Shown: in pieces, positions 23,706-32,094 of the stretch
Layout of the letters: the number at the start of each line of letters is the position of its first letter
How positions within the stretch are numbered: position 1 is the first letter of the stretch
Assembly (NCBI GenBank): GCA_026399755.1
Contig: JAPLQI010000084.1
Location: 1 to 40,534 of the forward strand
Length of the DNA stretch: 40,534 nucleotides
Direction: 5' to 3'
Source: Pseudomonadota bacterium
GTDB taxonomy: Bacteria; Pseudomonadota; Gammaproteobacteria; Burkholderiales; Chitinibacteraceae
Translations under genes and position numbers: made by a program
The notes under the pieces: generated by a model
What the model saw: only the letters and a program-made list of their open reading frames with translations
The model's database searches: none
What the model was told of the DNA's origin: nothing

Positions 23706-25191
23706 TTATAAGTTTACCAAGGATTTACCTGTCATTTCTTCAGGCTGATCTAAGCCCATCAAGGCCAGCATGGTGGGGGCAATATCGCGTAATGCCCCAT
23801 TGCCACGCGCCACCATGGTTGCTGGACGGCCAATATACACAAATGGAACTTGGTCGGTTGTGTGCTGGGTATGCGGTTGATGTGCTGTGTGGTCAAACAT
23901 CAATTCACAATTCCCATGATCGGCCGTAATCAGAATTTCTCCACCTGCTGCAAGCATGGCGTCAACACATTGTGCTACACACTCATCCAAAGCTTCAACT
24001 GCTTTAACTGCGGCGTCAAAAATACCTGAGTGGCCGACCATATCACCATTGGCAAAATTACAGATAATGGCTGAGTATTGCTTGGATTCGATGGCAGCGA
24101 CCAGCTGACGAGTCACTTCCGGTGCACTCATTTCTGGTTGCAAATCGTAAGTGGCCACTTTCGGAGAAGGCACTAAGATGCGGTCTTCGCCAGCAAATTC
24201 TTTTTCTTCGCCACCGGAGAAGAAATAAGTCACATGCGGGTATTTTTCGGTTTCAGCGATGCGCAGCTGTTTTAAGCCCTGATCGGCAATATATTCACCA
24301 AAGCTGTTTTTAACCTTAGGCTTGTCATAAGCCACCAGCAGTGTTGGGTAGGCCGAGCCGTAATTAGTGGCGGTGCTAAAGGATGCAAATTTCGGCTGAC
24401 GCGCTTTAAAACCATCAAAGCTAGCGTCGGTGAGTGCTGTTGTTATTTGGCGCGCACGGTCGGCGCGGAAATTCATAAAGATCACTACATTCGTCGTTTT
24501 CATCACGGGCATAGGCCGCAGACAACGCATCGGCAGCGTTTACAGCGTGGAATAAGCCTTCGCCTTCAACCATTACTTTGTAGGCAGGCTCTACGCGCTC
24601 CCAACGTTTATCTCTATCCATTGCCCAGTAGCGACCAGTTACTGACACGATACGTGCTGTAGGATGTATGTCACAGACAGCTTGTAGTTTGGCTAGGTAA
24701 ACTGCGGCACTGCGCGGAGGGGTATCTCGGCCATCAAGGAAGGCGTGGATATGAATTTGGCTAACGCCTGCTGTCGCCGCTGCGGCAATCAGCGCATTCA
24801 CATGGGCTTCGTGGCAATGCACGCCGCCATCAGAGATTAATCCTAAAATATGTAGCGTTTTACCGCTGCTGCGTGCTTGCTCGATGGCCGCAGCAAACAC
24901 AGGGTTTTGGCCAATAGAGCCATCTGCAACGTCGCAATCGATTCGGCTGATGTCTTGCTGCAACACACGACCTGCACCAATATTGAGGTGACCTACTTCA
25001 GAATTTCCAAACTGGCCTTTAGGCAAGCCTACGTATTCTTCTGAAGCATTAATCGTGGTCCACGGGTAGGTGGCAAACAAGCGATCTAGGTGTGGTTTTT
25101 TTGCTGCGGCGATGGCGTTATCAGTCGTCTCTTCACGGTAACCGAAGCCGTCTAAAATCAGTAAAAGGACGGGCTTGACGTTATGGCTCAT
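23706..25191 (-). pseudogene. gpmI: Phosphoglycerate mutase (iPGM), interrupted by a deletion and frame change
   Basis: Two frames together cover the cofactor-independent phosphoglycerate mutase, which interconverts 3- and 2-phosphoglycerate. The first (25191 to ~24490) has LILDGFG with Asp14 and the phosphoserine site GNSEVGH with Ser64, and ends its family match at AYARDENDE. The second resumes at VVIFMNFRADRARQIT and runs to the stop at 23706, including ADHGNCE metal ligands. Between them, E. coli GpmI has about 21 residues (FVKATVI...GD) that are absent here, and the frame shifts. This fits loss of ~62 bases at about 24489. Unless it is an assembly error, the enzyme should be inactive. 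It heads the envC-ctpA block. Confidence 0.88.
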
Positions 25192-25325
25192 ATTTATTTA
25201 TCCCTGTGATGGATGCTGCTGCGATGCTGTTGCATTTTGAAAAATAAGCAATGCTTGCTCAGCAGACAAACAAATTTTAAATATCACTAGTATTCTAACT
25301 CATTGCATAATAGCCTCTATGACGT

Positions 25326-25353
25326 TTGGCAATATTTCTACCATATTTACCAA
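25326..25353. promoter_or_regulatory. Candidate operator dyad upstream of the ArsR gene
   Basis: An imperfect AT-rich dyad, TTGGCAATAT then a seven-base centre then ATATTTACCAA, lies ~50 bases before the regulator's ATG in the gpmI/arsR divergent region. A second pair, TATTCTAA (25291-25298) and TTAGAATA (25361-25368), surrounds it. ArsR proteins usually bind AT-rich dyads at their own promoter. The assignment is a guess from position and symmetry. Confidence 0.35.
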
Positions 25354-25402
25354 GAAATAATTAGAATATCCCCTTAAACCTTTTTAATTTTAGATAGCGA
25401 TT

Positions 25403-25708
25403 ATGGCCAATTCCATTGAGCATATGGACGACCCCCACATTGATCAGGCTTCGCGTGCAATGAAAGCGATGTCTCACCCATTACGCTTAAAAATTCTCTG
25501 CGTTTTGGGTGATAAAGAAGTGAGCGTGCAAGATATTGTTGAGCAGGTTGGCACCACTCAATCGAATATTTCTCAGCATTTAGCTTTGATGCGGGAAAAA
25601 GGCGTGTTGCGCACACGCAAAGATGCTAATCGGGTCTATTACCGTGTGGGGGATTTGCGTACGCTAGAAGTGATTGTCATGCTAAGAAACGTATTTTGCG
25701 GTTTCTAG
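25403..25708 (+). CDS. ArsR-family repressor of the SqrR/BigR/YgaV persulfide-sensing type
   Basis: A 101-residue winged-helix protein: KAMSHPLRLKILCVL, then the recognition helix region TTQSNISQHLALMREKGVL, and a wing ending RVYYRV. It lacks the ELCVCDL metal-site motif of classical ArsR/SmtB. It does have a cysteine in ILC (C33) and one near the C-terminus in LRNVFCGF (C99). Their 66-residue spacing equals that of the reactive-sulfur sensors SqrR (C41/C107) and BigR (C42/C108), and the AMSHP...ILC and N-V-[FY]-C segments match E. coli YgaV. The inference is derepression when the cysteines form a polysulfide bridge. The target is unknown. Confidence 0.88.
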   Translation: MANSIEHMDDPHIDQASRAMKAMSHPLRLKILCVLGDKEVSVQDIVEQVGTTQSNISQHLALMREKGVLRTRKDANRVYYRVGDLRTLEVIVMLRNVFCGF

Positions 25709-25718
25709 GCTGCATACA

Positions 25719-25739
25719 TCGCGTACTTCTAGTACGCGA
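25719..25739. terminator. Hairpin between convergent arsR and tlpA-like genes
   Basis: A perfect nine-base stem, TCGCGTACT-TCT-AGTACGCGA, lies 11 bases after the ArsR stop and 25 bases beyond the tlpA-like stop. No T run follows, so it may be an mRNA-end structure rather than a classical terminator. Confidence 0.5.
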
Positions 25740-25763
25740 CGTTGCTGCTTAAATCGCCGGTGA

Positions 25764-26231
25764 TTACCGAGTTAATTCTTTTAAATAATTTTCTAGTTTT
25801 TCTTTCTTTAGCCGCCCAAGCTCAATTGCAATACGTTCTCCTTTTGCATTATAAATTGCAGTAAAAGGCAGCCCGCCTAGCTTATTTCCTTCTTTACGCA
25901 TTAATTCCATTGCATTGGCTTCGCCGATTAAGGTTGGATAATTAATCCCATATTGCTTGGCAAAGGCGGCAACATCTTTCACTTCATCAATGGCAATACC
26001 CACAAAGCGTACTTTTCCTGAGTATTCTTTTTGTAATGCAATAAATTCAGGGATTTCCTCTCTGCAAGGGCTGCACCATGTGGCCCAAAAATTAATAATT
26101 AGCGGTTTCCCTTGCCATTGAGAGAATTTCTGAGGTTTGTTTTGTAAATCAGGGAGTTGCGCCGAAAAAATCGCTGCCTCAGCCTGCGCTAAACCACTCA
26201 GTAAACTCAATACGATCAACCAGTTTCTCAT
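25764..26231 (-). CDS. TlpA/ResA-like thiol-disulfide oxidoreductase
   Basis: A 155-residue exported thioredoxin-fold protein. Residues 1-19 are a signal peptide. The active site is NFWATWCSPCREEIP with Cys53 and Cys56, and GGLPFT contains the cis-proline. The ~25-residue insert (AIDEVKDVAAFAKQYGINYP) is typical of TlpA/ResA. It likely reduces periplasmic disulfides, for example in cytochrome c maturation. Its ATG overlaps the dsbD stop (ATGA), so it is translationally coupled to the membrane protein that would keep it reduced. Confidence 0.92.
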   Translation of the reverse strand: MRNWLIVLSLLSGLAQAEAAIFSAQLPDLQNKPQKFSQWQGKPLIINFWATWCSPCREEIPEFIALQKEYSGKVRFVGIAIDEVKDVAAFAKQYGINYPTLIGEANAMELMRKEGNKLGGLPFTAIYNAKGERIAIELGRLKKEKLENYLKELTR

Positions 26232-27766
26232 TTTTTTTCCTGTTTAATGCGCTGCAAAGTGGCTTTAAATAATGCGGGGCTTTGATAGCCAATCACGCGC
26301 TCATTTAAAAATTGGCCATTACTACCGGTAAACAAAATAGCGGGTGGCCCAAATAATTGAAAGCGTTTTAATAGGGCTTGGTCTGCTGCGTTATTCTGTG
26401 TGACATCGGCGCGCAATAGCACCATGCTTGAGAGTGTTTTTTGAATTTCTGGATCACTCAAGGTATCGCGCTCGAATTCTTTGCATGCAATACACCAATC
26501 GGCATAAAAATCTAACATCACCATTTTGCCATTGGCATTGCTAATCGCTTGATCTAATTCTTGCTCAGAGGCAATAGGAGCAAATTGTGGCCCAGTGTGA
26601 GCGCCTGCTTGCTCCCACAGTGGCCGAGCGACCCATATCGCCATGCCAAGTAACAGCACGCCAAATACTATTTTTATGCTGCGCATGATTTTGCCTGAGA
26701 GCTTGGGCAAGATGCTGCCGCCAAAAGCACCAATGGCCAGCAGGGGTAAGCCTAGCCCCAGTGCCAACATATAGAGCGAGCTACCGCCTAAAAGTAGATC
26801 GCCCGTTTGGCCTAAATAGGCAAGGGCTGCAGCCAGTGGTGGGGCGATGCAAGGGCCAACAATGAGGGCGGAAAGCGCACCCATGGCAAACACCGAAGTG
26901 AATTGGCCGCCAGGGAGGCGATTTGACCATTCATTCATTTTGCTTTGGATGCGGCCAGATAATTGCAAATTAAATAGGCCAAACATGGCGAGCGCCATGA
27001 GGACAAAAAATAGTGAGAATAGTGCGATAACAAAAGGTTGTTGTAAGGCTACAACAAGCAAGGTGCCGGTAGCAGCCGCAGCAATGCCGATTAGGGTGTA
27101 GCTTAGCGCCAAGCCTTGTACATAGGTAAAGGTGAGCCCCACTGCACGCATTTTTCCTTTTTGGCCATTACCCAGCACGATGCTCGAGACAATTGGGATC
27201 AAGGGATACATGCATGAGGTGAGTGCGAGCGCCAGCCCCGCTAAAAAAAACACCCCCAGTGTAGCAAGGAAGCCACCATTGAAATAAACATCGGCCCCAC
27301 TGGGGCCGATGGTCGCAGGCGTGGCGCTTTTTCCAAACAGCTGATCAAGTGCGTCTTTGGGAGGGGGGCCTGGTTTTAAAACCTGTGTTTGTGGCGGGTA
27401 GCACACGCCTACTTCTGCACAGCCTTGGAATTTGGCGGTGATGGCCGCATCTAAGGGGAATGGGGCGGTAGATTTTATCGATACGGAGGTGTCATGTTTA
27501 TAAACTTGCACCTTGCCAAAGCTAGGGTCGTTTTTCTCGGTGCCCACGGGCAGTTGGGGCTGGATGGCCTGATCTGCTTTAAAGGTAATCCGATCGCGGT
27601 AGAGGTAATAGCCAGGTGCGACTTGAAAACGCACTTCCAAGGTATGGTCATCCATCTGTACCATGTAAGCTTGAAACGCTTTTTCTGGGGGCAGTAAGTC
27701 GCTCGCAGCTTGGGCGCTGCTAAAAAGCACCAGTAAAAGACAAAGGGAGCGGAATAAGCTCATCAT
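26228..27766 (-). CDS. dsbD: Thiol:disulfide interchange protein DsbD
   Basis: A 512-residue inner-membrane reductase with all three DsbD modules. Residues 1-20 are a signal peptide; ~25-135 the periplasmic N-domain with Cys116 and Cys122; ~165-385 the eight-helix membrane domain with Cys185 (TSCMYP) and Cys306 (GPCIAPP); ~395-512 the C-terminal thioredoxin domain with ADWCIACKE (Cys425, Cys428). It passes electrons from cytoplasmic thioredoxin to periplasmic partners. It is shorter than E. coli DsbD. ATG overlaps at both ends (with cutA upstream and tlpA-like downstream) show a tight cutA-dsbD-tlpA operon. Confidence 0.95.
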   Translation of the reverse strand: MMSLFRSLCLLLVLFSSAQAASDLLPPEKAFQAYMVQMDDHTLEVRFQVAPGYYLYRDRITFKADQAIQPQLPVGTEKNDPSFGKVQVYKHDTSVSIKSTAPFPLDAAITAKFQGCAEVGVCYPPQTQVLKPGPPPKDALDQLFGKSATPATIGPSGADVYFNGGFLATLGVFFLAGLALALTSCMYPLIPIVSSIVLGNGQKGKMRAVGLTFTYVQGLALSYTLIGIAAAATGTLLVVALQQPFVIALFSLFFVLMALAMFGLFNLQLSGRIQSKMNEWSNRLPGGQFTSVFAMGALSALIVGPCIAPPLAAALAYLGQTGDLLLGGSSLYMLALGLGLPLLAIGAFGGSILPKLSGKIMRSIKIVFGVLLLGMAIWVARPLWEQAGAHTGPQFAPIASEQELDQAISNANGKMVMLDFYADWCIACKEFERDTLSDPEIQKTLSSMVLLRADVTQNNAADQALLKRFQLFGPPAILFTGSNGQFLNERVIGYQSPALFKATLQRIKQEKK

Positions 27767-28092
27767 GTTTGCACCTCTTTACTAACCCAATTGAGATAGG
27801 CGGGCAGACCTGCGCTGGGGCTTAGAGCAATAATTTCAGCGACCTCGTAAGGGTGGTTTTCCTGCAACCAAGCTTCTAAAGCAGGATAGACGGCGGCGGT
27901 CGTTTTTATCAAAAGGGGAACTTCTTGCGCGATTTCGATTCTCTCATTCCATCGGTATGTAGATTGTACTGGCGCTAATTGGTTCACACAGGCAGCCAGC
28001 CTAGCCTCAATAACACCGATGGCTAAACGATTTGCTGCATCTTCGTCTGGGCAATTGCACAGGACGATCAAAATATTCTCTGGAGTTGTCAT
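27763..28092 (-). CDS. cutA: Divalent-cation tolerance protein CutA
   Basis: A 109-residue CutA1 protein, a very stable trimer related to PII. The family pattern is clear: IVLCNCPDEDAANRLA, RLAACVN, YRWNERIE, LIKTT and HPYEVAEIIAL. Its role in copper tolerance in E. coli may partly reflect the adjacent dsbD gene, an arrangement kept here. Its stop overlaps the dsbD start as ATGA. Its own start codon shares two bases with that of the divergent fxsA gene. Confidence 0.95.
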   Translation of the reverse strand: MTTPENILIVLCNCPDEDAANRLAIGVIEARLAACVNQLAPVQSTYRWNERIEIAQEVPLLIKTTAAVYPALEAWLQENHPYEVAEIIALSPSAGLPAYLNWVSKEVQT

Positions 28093-28531
28093 GCCTTACC
28101 TGTTGTTATTACTTTTTGTGGCGTACCCAATTGCTGAAATTATCACGATTGTTTTGCTGGCAAAAGCCATTGGTACTTTTTGGGTCGTGTTATGGCTGAT
28201 TGGCGCTTTCTTCGGTGGCCTACTGATGCTGCGCCATCACAAATTAGCGGTAGGCGCTGCTTTGTTTGGTGACCTGCGCTCTGGGCGCTTGACGATTCAT
28301 AGCTTGTTTGCTGTGGCTCGTTACTATATTGCAGCCGTTTTGCTTTTGCTTCCAGGTATTTTGGGCGATGTAGTGGCACTCGTTTTATTGTTGCCTTGGG
28401 GCAAGTTGGCCGGAAAAAATGCTGCCCCAGCCGCTGCTGGTCCATATTCATCACCTAATAATGCAAGTGGTGATGTGATTGATGGTGAGTATCGCCAAGT
28501 AAAGCCGGATGCGGATCGTTTAAAAGGCTAA
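28091..28531 (+). CDS. fxsA: FxsA family membrane protein
   Basis: A 146-residue membrane protein with three or four hydrophobic segments (about 3-24, 28-47 and 73-99) and a hydrophilic tail. The N-terminus LLLLLFVAYPIAEIITIVLLAKAIG and the following GGLLMLR turn match FxsA, which in E. coli can suppress F-plasmid exclusion of phage T7 when overproduced; its normal role is unclear. GGAG lies six bases before the ATG, within the cutA coding sequence on the other strand. A bidirectional terminator follows. Confidence 0.9.
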   Translation: MPYLLLLLFVAYPIAEIITIVLLAKAIGTFWVVLWLIGAFFGGLLMLRHHKLAVGAALFGDLRSGRLTIHSLFAVARYYIAAVLLLLPGILGDVVALVLLLPWGKLAGKNAAPAAAGPYSSPNNASGDVIDGEYRQVKPDADRLKG

Positions 28532-28533
28532 TT

Positions 28534-28570
28534 AAAAATCGCCGCGTGGGCTGCCCACGCGGCGATTTTT
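28534..28570. terminator. Bidirectional terminator between fxsA and yggT
   Basis: A perfect 17-bp stem (AAAAATCGCCGCGTGGG and its complement) has a three-base loop. It is flanked by A and T runs on either side, so it can stop transcription from both converging genes. Confidence 0.96.
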
Positions 28571-29164
28571 TTACTTCAGCATAATCATGCTAACGCCCTG
28601 CAATATCATTTGTTCTAAGCTAGGCACCACCACATTCAGCACTAATTGAATCGCCAGTATCAACACCAGCGGTGTGATATCTACGCCACCAATCGGTGGG
28701 ATAAACCGATGTAATGGGCGCAGAAAAGGCGCGGTGAGTGCGGTTAGAATTGGCATGAGCGGGTTATACGGCGCTAGCCAAGACATCAGTGCTTGGCCGA
28801 TTACGGTGGCAAACAGCAGATATAAAGACATCTTGCAGATTTCTAGCAAGGCCGCCAGTGCTAAAGAAAACAGCGAGAACGGCGCAGTAAAATCAAATGG
28901 CCATGGGGAGAGTGCGAGCAAGACCGCATGCATCAACAGGGCGACTAGCCATGCCAGCATAAGGCTAGCGCTATCGAGCCCACGAAACGGCGGCAAGATA
29001 CGCCGCACAGGAATCACGACCCAATTGGTGAGGGACAAAACAAACTGGGTGAGCGGGTGCTTAAATGGAATCCGCGCTGCTTGTAAGAAGAAGCGGGCCA
29101 AGAGTAGCAGGATAAAAAATTCGGATAAATTACGAATTAAAAAATTGAATGTGTTTGTCAGCAT
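28571..29164 (-). CDS. yggT: YggT family membrane protein
   Basis: A 197-residue protein with two YggT repeats, each containing a pair of transmembrane segments and an arginine-rich loop (TNWVVIPVRRILPPFRGLD in the first, TAPFLRPLHRFIPPIGGVD in the second). YggT-type proteins are linked to membrane organisation and osmotic tolerance, and plant/cyanobacterial relatives to nucleoid or thylakoid structure. ATG 29164 has AAGGA six bases upstream, read from inside the 3' end of proC; an upstream TTG is less likely. It is the third gene of yggS-proC-yggT. Confidence 0.93.
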   Translation of the reverse strand: MLTNTFNFLIRNLSEFFILLLLARFFLQAARIPFKHPLTQFVLSLTNWVVIPVRRILPPFRGLDSASLMLAWLVALLMHAVLLALSPWPFDFTAPFSLFSLALAALLEICKMSLYLLFATVIGQALMSWLAPYNPLMPILTALTAPFLRPLHRFIPPIGGVDITPLVLILAIQLVLNVVVPSLEQMILQGVSMIMLK

Positions 29165-29173
29165 AGTCAATCC

Positions 29174-29992
29174 TTAGACCTCAAGATTGCGGGTGGACTC
29201 TTCTCCCAACTCGCGGGAGCGAGCGGCAGCGGCAGAGGCAGCAGCAATGATAGTGGTACGGACTTGGCTGGTTTCGAGGGCATTAATGGCCCGCTCGGTG
29301 GTGCCGCCCTTAGACGTCACTTTTTGCCTTAGGGTAGCGGCGTCGTCTTCACTTTGTAGGGCCAGTTTCACGGCACCTGCAAAGGTTTGGTAAGCCAGCT
29401 TACGGGCGATCTCGGGGCCAAAGCCCTGAGCGCGAGCGGCCGCTTGTAATGCTTCCATAAAATAAAATACATAGGCTGGGCCAGAGCCTGAAATCGCCGT
29501 AATCCCGTCGATATCGCTTTCTTTTTCTACCCATACCATTTCACCAATCGCTGCCAGCATGCGCTCGGTTAATTCCCGATCACTATCCGTTACCGCCGCC
29601 GTAGCGTATGCGCCCGACATGCCAGCTTGCACCAGAGCGGGTGTATTGGGCATGACGCGTACAATTCGTGGGTAAGCCCCCAGCCATTGGGCCAAGGTGT
29701 CCGCCCTAATGCCCGCAGCAATGGAGAGGACCAGCGCACCATCAAGCTGCTGCTGCAAAGATTTGGCGACGGTTTGTAATTGCTGTGGCTTCACGGCAAA
29801 TAAAATAGCATCACTTTTAGGAATTGCGGTGTCAGCTGCGCCGGTGCTTACACCAAAGTCGTGGCTAAGTTGTTCGCGCTTGCTCGCATCAGGCTCAAGT
29901 ACATGGATTTGGTCTGCAGCAAAGCCCTGCTTAATCATGCCGCCTATCATCGCGATGGCCATGTTTCCGCCACCGATAAAAGTGATTTTCAT
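29174..29992 (-). CDS. proC: Pyrroline-5-carboxylate reductase
   Basis: A 272-residue enzyme that makes L-proline from pyrroline-5-carboxylate using NAD(P)H. The dinucleotide loop IGGGNMA (5-11), VKPQQL, VRVMPNTPALV, the AISGSGPAYVFYF active-site segment and VTSKGGTTERA near the C-terminus are all present. The ATG at 29992 follows AAGGA and begins directly with the dinucleotide-binding strand. It lies seven bases after the yggS stop, in the common yggS-proC-yggT operon. Confidence 0.97.
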   Translation of the reverse strand: MKITFIGGGNMAIAMIGGMIKQGFAADQIHVLEPDASKREQLSHDFGVSTGAADTAIPKSDAILFAVKPQQLQTVAKSLQQQLDGALVLSIAAGIRADTLAQWLGAYPRIVRVMPNTPALVQAGMSGAYATAAVTDSDRELTERMLAAIGEMVWVEKESDIDGITAISGSGPAYVFYFMEALQAAARAQGFGPEIARKLAYQTFAGAVKLALQSEDDAATLRQKVTSKGGTTERAINALETSQVRTTIIAAASAAAARSRELGEESTRNLEV

Positions 29993-29999
29993 ATATTCC

Positions 30000-30692
30000 T
30001 TACAGGTAAGTACGAGCGCCGAATAAAGCCGTGCCAACTCGTACGAGGGTAGAGCCCTCGCTAATGGCGATTTCTAAATCACTCGACATGCCCATTGATA
30101 AAGTATCAAGGGAGATGCCCTCTGCAATAAGCTGGTTTTGTAAGTCTCGCAGTAGCTTAAATTGCTGTGCTAACTGCGTTAAATCGTGCGTGGCTTCAGG
30201 AATGCACATTAAGCCGCGTAATTGTATACGAGGTAATTGACAGATTTTTGTCGCTAGCACCAAGCATTCATCGGGAGTCACGCCTGACTTAGAGGCTTCA
30301 CCCGATACATTCACTTGGATACAGACATTCAAATCGGCTAGATGTTCCGGACGCTGTGCAGAAAGTCGTTCCGCTACTTTTAAACGGTCAATTGAATGAA
30401 CCCAGTCTGCTAACTCTGCCACAGATCGGGTTTTATTGCTTTGTAGCGGCCCGATAAAGTGCCAAATCAGTCCATTACAGTCTTTTAAAGCTGCGTGCTT
30501 CTCTATGAGCTCTTGCACATAATTTTCGCCAAAGGCACGCTGGCCTATTGAATACAGCTCTCTTATGGCTGATGCAGGGAATGTCTTACTGACCGCCAAC
30601 AGCGAAACGCAGTTTAATTCTCTTTGACTTCTCGCCGTGGCTTTTGCAATGCGCGCGCTCACACCTTGCCATGCTGTAAATATCGTTGCCAT
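30000..30692 (-). CDS. yggS: PLP homeostasis protein, YggS/PLPBP family
   Basis: A 230-residue fold-type III pyridoxal phosphate protein. The PLP lysine is Lys36 in LLAVSKTFPA; GENYVQE, WHFIGPLQSNK, VNVSGEASKSG and SMGMSSDLEIAI are the standard family motifs. It has no known catalytic activity but buffers PLP and affects amino-acid pools. It is the first gene of the yggS-proC-yggT operon and divergent from pilT, an arrangement common in beta- and gammaproteobacteria. Confidence 0.96.
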   Translation of the reverse strand: MATIFTAWQGVSARIAKATARSQRELNCVSLLAVSKTFPASAIRELYSIGQRAFGENYVQELIEKHAALKDCNGLIWHFIGPLQSNKTRSVAELADWVHSIDRLKVAERLSAQRPEHLADLNVCIQVNVSGEASKSGVTPDECLVLATKICQLPRIQLRGLMCIPEATHDLTQLAQQFKLLRDLQNQLIAEGISLDTLSMGMSSDLEIAISEGSTLVRVGTALFGARTYL

Positions 30693-30794
30693 AATGGGTT
30701 ATCAACTCTAGTTTGGTGCTCTCTCATCAGAGATGAATGGAATATCATTCTTTCTACGTAGCCTGTCAGACTGAAGGGATGTCTGATAGCTTGC

Positions 30795-30823
30795 TTGGGC
30801 ATTATTACGCGAAAACCTAGTAT
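30795..30823 (+). promoter_or_regulatory. Candidate sigma-70 promoter of pilT
   Basis: TTGGGC and TAGTAT are separated by 17 bases, 18 bases before the pilT ATG. The -35 box is weak, but the spacing and position fit. A nearby dyad, TCAGAC...GTCTGA (about 30764-30786), could be a regulator site. Confidence 0.45.
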
Positions 30824-30840
30824 GCGGACAGGATTAAACC

Positions 30841-31881
30841 ATGGAAATTTCTGAATTATTAGCCTTCACCGTGAAGAACAAAGCATCAGACTTACATCTT
30901 TCGTCTGGTTTGCCACCGATGATTCGCGTTGATGGTGATATTCGTCGGATTAATACGCCTGCGCTTTCGCATAAAGACGTGCACGATATGGTGTACGACA
31001 TCATGAACGACGGCCAGCGTAAGATTTACGAAGATACGCTGGAATGCGATTTTTCTTTCGAAATACCGCGCTTAGCCCGTTTTCGGGTGAATGCCTTTGT
31101 GCAAAATCGCGGAGCGAGTGCGGTTTTTCGGGTGATTCCATCGGATATCAAAACGCTGGAAGAGCTGGGTTGCCCTCGCATTTTCCAGGATATTGCCGAA
31201 ACACCGCGCGGCTTGGTGCTGGTTACAGGGCCAACGGGGTCGGGTAAATCCACTACTTTGGCTGCGATGATTAACTACATTAACACCAATGAATATGGTC
31301 ATATCTTAACGGTGGAAGATCCGATTGAATTTGTCCACACCTCGCAAAAGTGCCTGATTAATCAGCGCGAAGTCGGCCCGCATACCATGAGCTTCTCTAA
31401 TGCTTTGCGCTCGGCACTGCGTGAAGACCCTGACGTCATTCTGGTTGGAGAAATGCGTGATCTGGAAACCATTCGTTTGGCGCTGACCGCCGCTGAAACC
31501 GGCCACTTGGTGTTTGGTACTTTGCATACCTCGTCAGCGGCTAAAACCATTGACCGTGTGGTGGATGTATTTCCTGCCGCAGAAAAAGAAATGGTGCGTT
31601 CGATGTTGTCCGAATCATTACGCGCGGTGATTTCTCAAACGCTGCTTAAAAAGAAAGAGGGCGGCCGGGTCGCGGCACATGAAGTGATGATTGGCATTCC
31701 TGCGATTCGTAACTTGATTCGTGAAAATAAAATTGCACAAATGTATTCAGCGATTCAAACCGGCTCGCAATTTGGCATGCAAACCTTGGATCAGTGTTTG
31801 CAAGGCTTATTGCAACGCAATATTATTTCTTTGCCAGAAGCCAGAATGAAAGCGGCAATTCCTGACAATTTTAGAGGTTAA
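30841..31881 (+). CDS. pilT: Type IV pilus retraction ATPase PilT
   Basis: A 346-residue hexameric ATPase that drives pilus retraction and so twitching, surface sensing and DNA uptake. Walker A GPTGSGKST is at 130-138, the Asp and His boxes follow (TVEDPIEF, FGTLHT), and the PilT-specific AIRNLIRE motif, needed for retraction, is at 288-295. Length is standard. The ribosome site AGGA lies seven bases before the ATG. pilU follows after 213 bases with a hairpin between them. Confidence 0.97.
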   Translation: MEISELLAFTVKNKASDLHLSSGLPPMIRVDGDIRRINTPALSHKDVHDMVYDIMNDGQRKIYEDTLECDFSFEIPRLARFRVNAFVQNRGASAVFRVIPSDIKTLEELGCPRIFQDIAETPRGLVLVTGPTGSGKSTTLAAMINYINTNEYGHILTVEDPIEFVHTSQKCLINQREVGPHTMSFSNALRSALREDPDVILVGEMRDLETIRLALTAAETGHLVFGTLHTSSAAKTIDRVVDVFPAAEKEMVRSMLSESLRAVISQTLLKKKEGGRVAAHEVMIGIPAIRNLIRENKIAQMYSAIQTGSQFGMQTLDQCLQGLLQRNIISLPEARMKAAIPDNFRG

Positions 31882-31883
31882 TT

Positions 31884-31936
31884 AAAGAGTGGGCCATTGT
31901 GATTTGAGATCACTACTGAGCACAATGGTCTCTTTT
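31884..31936 (+). terminator. Hairpin between pilT and pilU
   Basis: CCATTGTG pairs with CACAATGG, and outside it AAAGAG pairs with CTCTTT, ending in TTTT. It lies just after the pilT stop and could end or reduce transcription into pilU. The 19-base loop makes it weaker than the other terminators here. Confidence 0.6.
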
Positions 31937-32094
31937 AAAGTCACAAACAAGTGATTGAATTTAATGATTTTTCATTTTAAATTACACGCTAGATAAGATT
32001 TTTAATGGGCTAGCTTATTAATAAAGTAAAATAGCACTAGCTTAAATAAGAGTGCTTACAATTTTTTAACTCACGCATAGCGGAAAAAAGAAAA

